Of a stretch of DNA of 35,170 bases, positions 33,085 through 35,170 are shown one piece after another. The notes beneath the pieces were generated by a model. The model saw only the letters and a list, made by a program, of their open reading frames with translations, was not told the origin of the DNA and made no database searches. The position numbers and the translations under genes were made by a program. Position 1 is the stretch's first letter; every line of letters begins with the position of its first letter. The DNA is taken from positions 1 to 35,170 of the forward strand of contig JABRWB010000060.1 of the NCBI GenBank assembly GCA_039961635.1. Reading direction: 5' to 3'. The stretch is from a bacterium (GTDB lineage: Bacteria; 4484-113; JAGGVC01).

Positions 33085-34230
33085 CTAAACGTAAAGGTTG
33101 ATCGGCGACAATATATAGGATTCCGTGCTTTTTGAAAGATCGATCATCTCGGGCGGATCTATTTGATTGAATTTTTGGTCGTACACAACCTTCACGATGG
33201 GGCGAGTCAAATGTTCGCCGGAAATCGCGAAAACGACGGCGAACCGTCCGTCGTTCAACTTCACCAGGCTTCCCACGGGATACAACCCGACTACGCGCAG
33301 GAATTGGTTGACGGTCTGACTTCCGAAAATGTCGAAACTTCGAATAATTATATTTGATATGGCTTGGTTCGGCGATAGCTTCTTGCGGTGCAACCGTTCG
33401 CTGGTGAGCGCAATGAAAGTATCGCAAATGGACAACATCAGCGAAAGCGGGTGAATTGCATCTCCTGTCAGCCGCTGGGGATAGCCGCTTCCGTCGAACC
33501 TTTCGTGGTGCTCCAGGACCATTTTGAGCACGTCCTGACTTACATCGGTATTGTCCTTGACCATCTGATAGGAGTATCGGGGGTGCTCCATTACCATGGA
33601 AAATTCGCGCTGCGTAAGCTGGCCGGGCTTGTTGAAAATCGAGACAGGAATGCGCATCATGCCGATGTTGTGGAGCAGCGCGCCCAGCGCGATATCCTTT
33701 TTTAAAAGCGACCATGCCGGGTCGTCCCTGTAAAGAATGGTCATCAGCGTCGCCACGTTTACCGCGTGAAAGAAAAGGAAATCGCTGTAATTGGCCAGAG
33801 AGTAAATATTGATAGCCCTGCCCGAAGTGGATACAACTTCCTTCAGCAGCATTTCGACTTCTTCGTGCAGTTTGTCGAGATTCTGGAAAATCCCCATGCG
33901 GCTGTCTTTGAAAATCTCCCTTAAAACCTCGACGGTTTTTTCCAGCAGTTCCTGGGGAAGCACGCTTTCAATTTCGGAACGCTCGTAAACTCTGTTGATG
34001 TTCTTGCGAACCTGAACAAGAAAGTGATGCTCGTCAAGAGAGACGTCTTCACGCTGCTCGAACTGGGTCGAGGCGGTGACCACGAATTCGATTCCGCGTT
34101 CCAGCAGTTTGTTTATTATGTAATCGTTCAGCTTGCTGCCGCGCCTGAGTAATAGTTGCAGGTCGGTCGACAAAATATCCTCGTCAAGCACAACCCCGGC
34201 TTTAAGATCTTTCAGAGGGATCTTACGCAT
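33085..34230 (-). CDS. HD-GYP domain protein, degenerate catalytic site
   Basis: HD-GYP proteins hydrolyse cyclic di-GMP using a metal centre. The 381-residue protein has an N-terminal PilZ-like or linker region (1-130), then the HD-GYP domain: FFHAVNVATL (His155), LLHNIGMMRIP (186-195), EHP (215-217), HHERFDGSGYP (241-251) and SICDTF. The central HD pair is HN (His187-Asn188) and the usual following Lys is Met, so a metal ligand is lost while the GYP motif is intact. Activity is therefore doubtful; it may be a c-di-GMP sensor or have altered metal use. ATG 34230 follows GGGGA. The gene ends 3 bp from the Hsp70 operon, convergently. Type IV pili, encoded in the same window, are a common c-di-GMP target. 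Confidence 0.87.
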   Translation of the reverse strand: MRKIPLKDLKAGVVLDEDILSTDLQLLLRRGSKLNDYIINKLLERGIEFVVTASTQFEQREDVSLDEHHFLVQVRKNINRVYERSEIESVLPQELLEKTVEVLREIFKDSRMGIFQNLDKLHEEVEMLLKEVVSTSGRAINIYSLANYSDFLFFHAVNVATLMTILYRDDPAWSLLKKDIALGALLHNIGMMRIPVSIFNKPGQLTQREFSMVMEHPRYSYQMVKDNTDVSQDVLKMVLEHHERFDGSGYPQRLTGDAIHPLSLMLSICDTFIALTSERLHRKKLSPNQAISNIIIRSFDIFGSQTVNQFLRVVGLYPVGSLVKLNDGRFAVVFAISGEHLTRPIVKVVYDQKFNQIDPPEMIDLSKSTESYILSPINLYV

Positions 34231-34296
34231 ATTTTTCCCCGTTCAGGCGGCGGAAAGGCAGACTAAGCGCCCGCGCAAGCACGCGGAACGTTTCAC

Positions 34297-34305
34297 ATTA
34301 TACCA
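34297..34305 (-). promoter_or_regulatory. Extended -10 promoter of the HD-GYP gene
   Basis: Minus-strand TGgTATAAT (34305-34297). The leader would be about 60 nt and holds the GGGGA ribosome site. No good -35 is needed or seen. Confidence 0.6.
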
Positions 34306-34360
34306 GATTTGCGGGGCAATTTCGGCGGAAATCCAAACCGAAATGCATCCGCAGTGGAAC

Positions 34361-34371
34361 TATACTACAAT
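34361..34371 (+). promoter_or_regulatory. -10 region of pdxS
   Basis: Overlapping TATACT (34361-34366) and TACAAT (34366-34371). The -35 is not clear. The leader of about 30 nt contains the strong GGAGG site (34395-34399) used by pdxS. Confidence 0.45.
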
Positions 34372-34405
34372 CTTGTTTGAGGGGCGCATGCCCCGGAGGT
34401 AAGTC

Positions 34406-35170
34406 ATGAAGGAAAACAACACAGCCGAAATTCTAAGCGCCACCTATAGGGTAAAGGTCGGCCACGCCGAGATGCTCAAAGGCGGCGTGATTATGGACGT
34501 AACCACACCGGAGCAGGCCGTGATAGCCGAAAAGGCGGGCGCGGTAAGCGTCATGGCGCTGGAAAGGGTGCCCGCGGACATCCGCAGGGACGGCGGCGTC
34601 GCCCGGATGGCGGATCCGCGCATCATTACCGCGATTATGGAAGCCGTGAGCATTCCGGTTATGGCAAAGTGCCGTATCGGCCATTTCGCCGAGGCGCAGA
34701 TTTTGGAAGCGCTGGGCGTGGATTTTATAGACGAAAGCGAGGTGTTAACGCCCGCCGACGAAGAAAATCACGTTTGGAAGCATGATTTCAAGGTACCGTT
34801 CGTCTGCGGATGCCGCAATCTGGGCGAGGCTCTAAGACGCATAGGCGAGGGCGCGGCCATGATCCGCACAAAAGGCGAAGCCGGAACCGGGGACATCGTG
34901 GAGGCGGTACGGCACATGCGGCTCGTCCGGGCCGAAATCAAACGACTTTCAACGCTCGACCGGGGCGAGCTGATGTCTGCGGCCAAACAGATGGGTGCGC
35001 CGTTCCATCTTGTAGAAGAGGTGGCCAATTCCGGACGGCTGCCGGTTCCGAATTTCGCCGCTGGCGGCGTCGCAACCCCGGCGGACGCTTCGCTTATGAT
35101 GCAGCTGGGCGCGGAAAGCGTTTTCGTCGGCAGCGGCATTTTCAAAAGCTCGAATCCGGAACTGATGGCG
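34406..35170 (+). CDS. pdxS: Pyridoxal 5'-phosphate synthase subunit PdxS (cut by window end)
   Basis: PdxS makes pyridoxal phosphate from ribose 5-phosphate, glyceraldehyde 3-phosphate and ammonia supplied by PdxT. The first 255 of about 293 residues are present. The (beta/alpha)8 barrel is nearly complete: [40 protein letters not shown] and [11 protein letters not shown] carry the catalytic Asp and two lysines, and the phosphate loops [11 protein letters not shown] and FVGSGIFKS are intact. The ATG at 34406 has GGAGG 6 nt before it. pdxT commonly follows, beyond the window. The product supplies the cofactor used by SelA, though the two genes are far apart here. Confidence 0.96.
   Translation, partial: MKENNTAEILSATYRVKVGHAEMLKGGVIMDVTTPEQAVIAEKAGAVSVMALERVPADIRRDGGVARMADPRIITAIMEAVSIPVMAKCRIGHFAEAQILEALGVDFIDESEVLTPADEENHVWKHDFKVPFVCGCRNLGEALRRIGEGAAMIRTKGEAGTGDIVEAVRHMRLVRAEIKRLSTLDRGELMSAAKQMGAPFHLVEEVANSGRLPVPNFAAGGVATPADASLMMQLGAESVFVGSGIFKSSNPELMA

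Noticed and set aside
1-35170. CRISPR array, prophage or insertion sequence
   Set aside because: No regularly spaced repeats, phage structural genes, integrase or transposase could be seen.

Overview
The window looks like chromosome from an uncultivated, moderately GC-rich diderm (Gram-negative-type) bacterium. The outer membrane is implied by a PilQ-type secretin, an LptF/LptG-type permease and two lipobox proteins. Dockerin-like and FG-GAP-type calcium loops, an isolated selA, an aconitase X and a chain of genes of unknown function suggest a poorly sampled phylum. I cannot name it from sequence alone. There is no rRNA, CRISPR array, integrase or transposase here, and no tRNA that I could recognise.

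Layout. 1-79 (-): start of a lipoprotein gene. 397-1869 (+): selA, behind an intergenic region rich in inverted repeats. 1930-7778 (-): type IV pilus operon pilM-N-O-P-Q, with a strong promoter in front and a hairpin terminator shared with selA. 7779-8067: A+T-rich gap with an orphan promoter and a terminator, perhaps a small RNA. 8068-9372 (-): glycosyltransferase, divergent from 9444-12199 (+), a pair of zinc-ribbon membrane proteins. 12215-13501 (-): MFS transporter, divergent from 13598-14455 (+), a DUF2344-type protein. 14452-16288 (-): a CxxC protein and a Lon-N-domain protein, divergent from 16383-17717 (+), an LptF/G permease. 17734-19431 (-): dockerin/PKD/SGNH lipoprotein. 19665-19790 (+): decayed response-regulator end. 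19800-21203 (-): FG-GAP-type membrane protein. 21275-23007 (-): split aconitase X. 23094-23812 (+): candidate HEPN toxin-antitoxin pair. 23809-25524 (-): CocE/NonD hydrolase carrying an inserted repeat. 25730-33081 (+): four-gene Hsp70 operon (giant TPR/J-like protein, GrpE, DnaK, zinc-ribbon/TPR tail-anchored protein). 33085-34230 (-): degenerate HD-GYP protein. 34406 onward (+): pdxS, cut by the window end.

Two themes stand out. First, promoters: many first genes have a near-consensus -10 box only 6-19 nt before the start codon, so their mRNAs should be leaderless or nearly so. Genes inside operons instead tend to have good Shine-Dalgarno sites. Two divergent pairs overlap their -35 boxes, and one pair shares a single palindromic TTGCAA. 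Second, the Hsp70 operon: it couples a 1319-residue TPR protein to GrpE and a tail-less DnaK. The TPR protein ends in a J-like domain whose HPD motif has become NPE. A membrane-anchored zinc-ribbon/TPR protein closes the operon. This is the best candidate here for an undescribed system. The neighbouring HD-GYP protein has also lost its metal-binding Asp (HD to HN).
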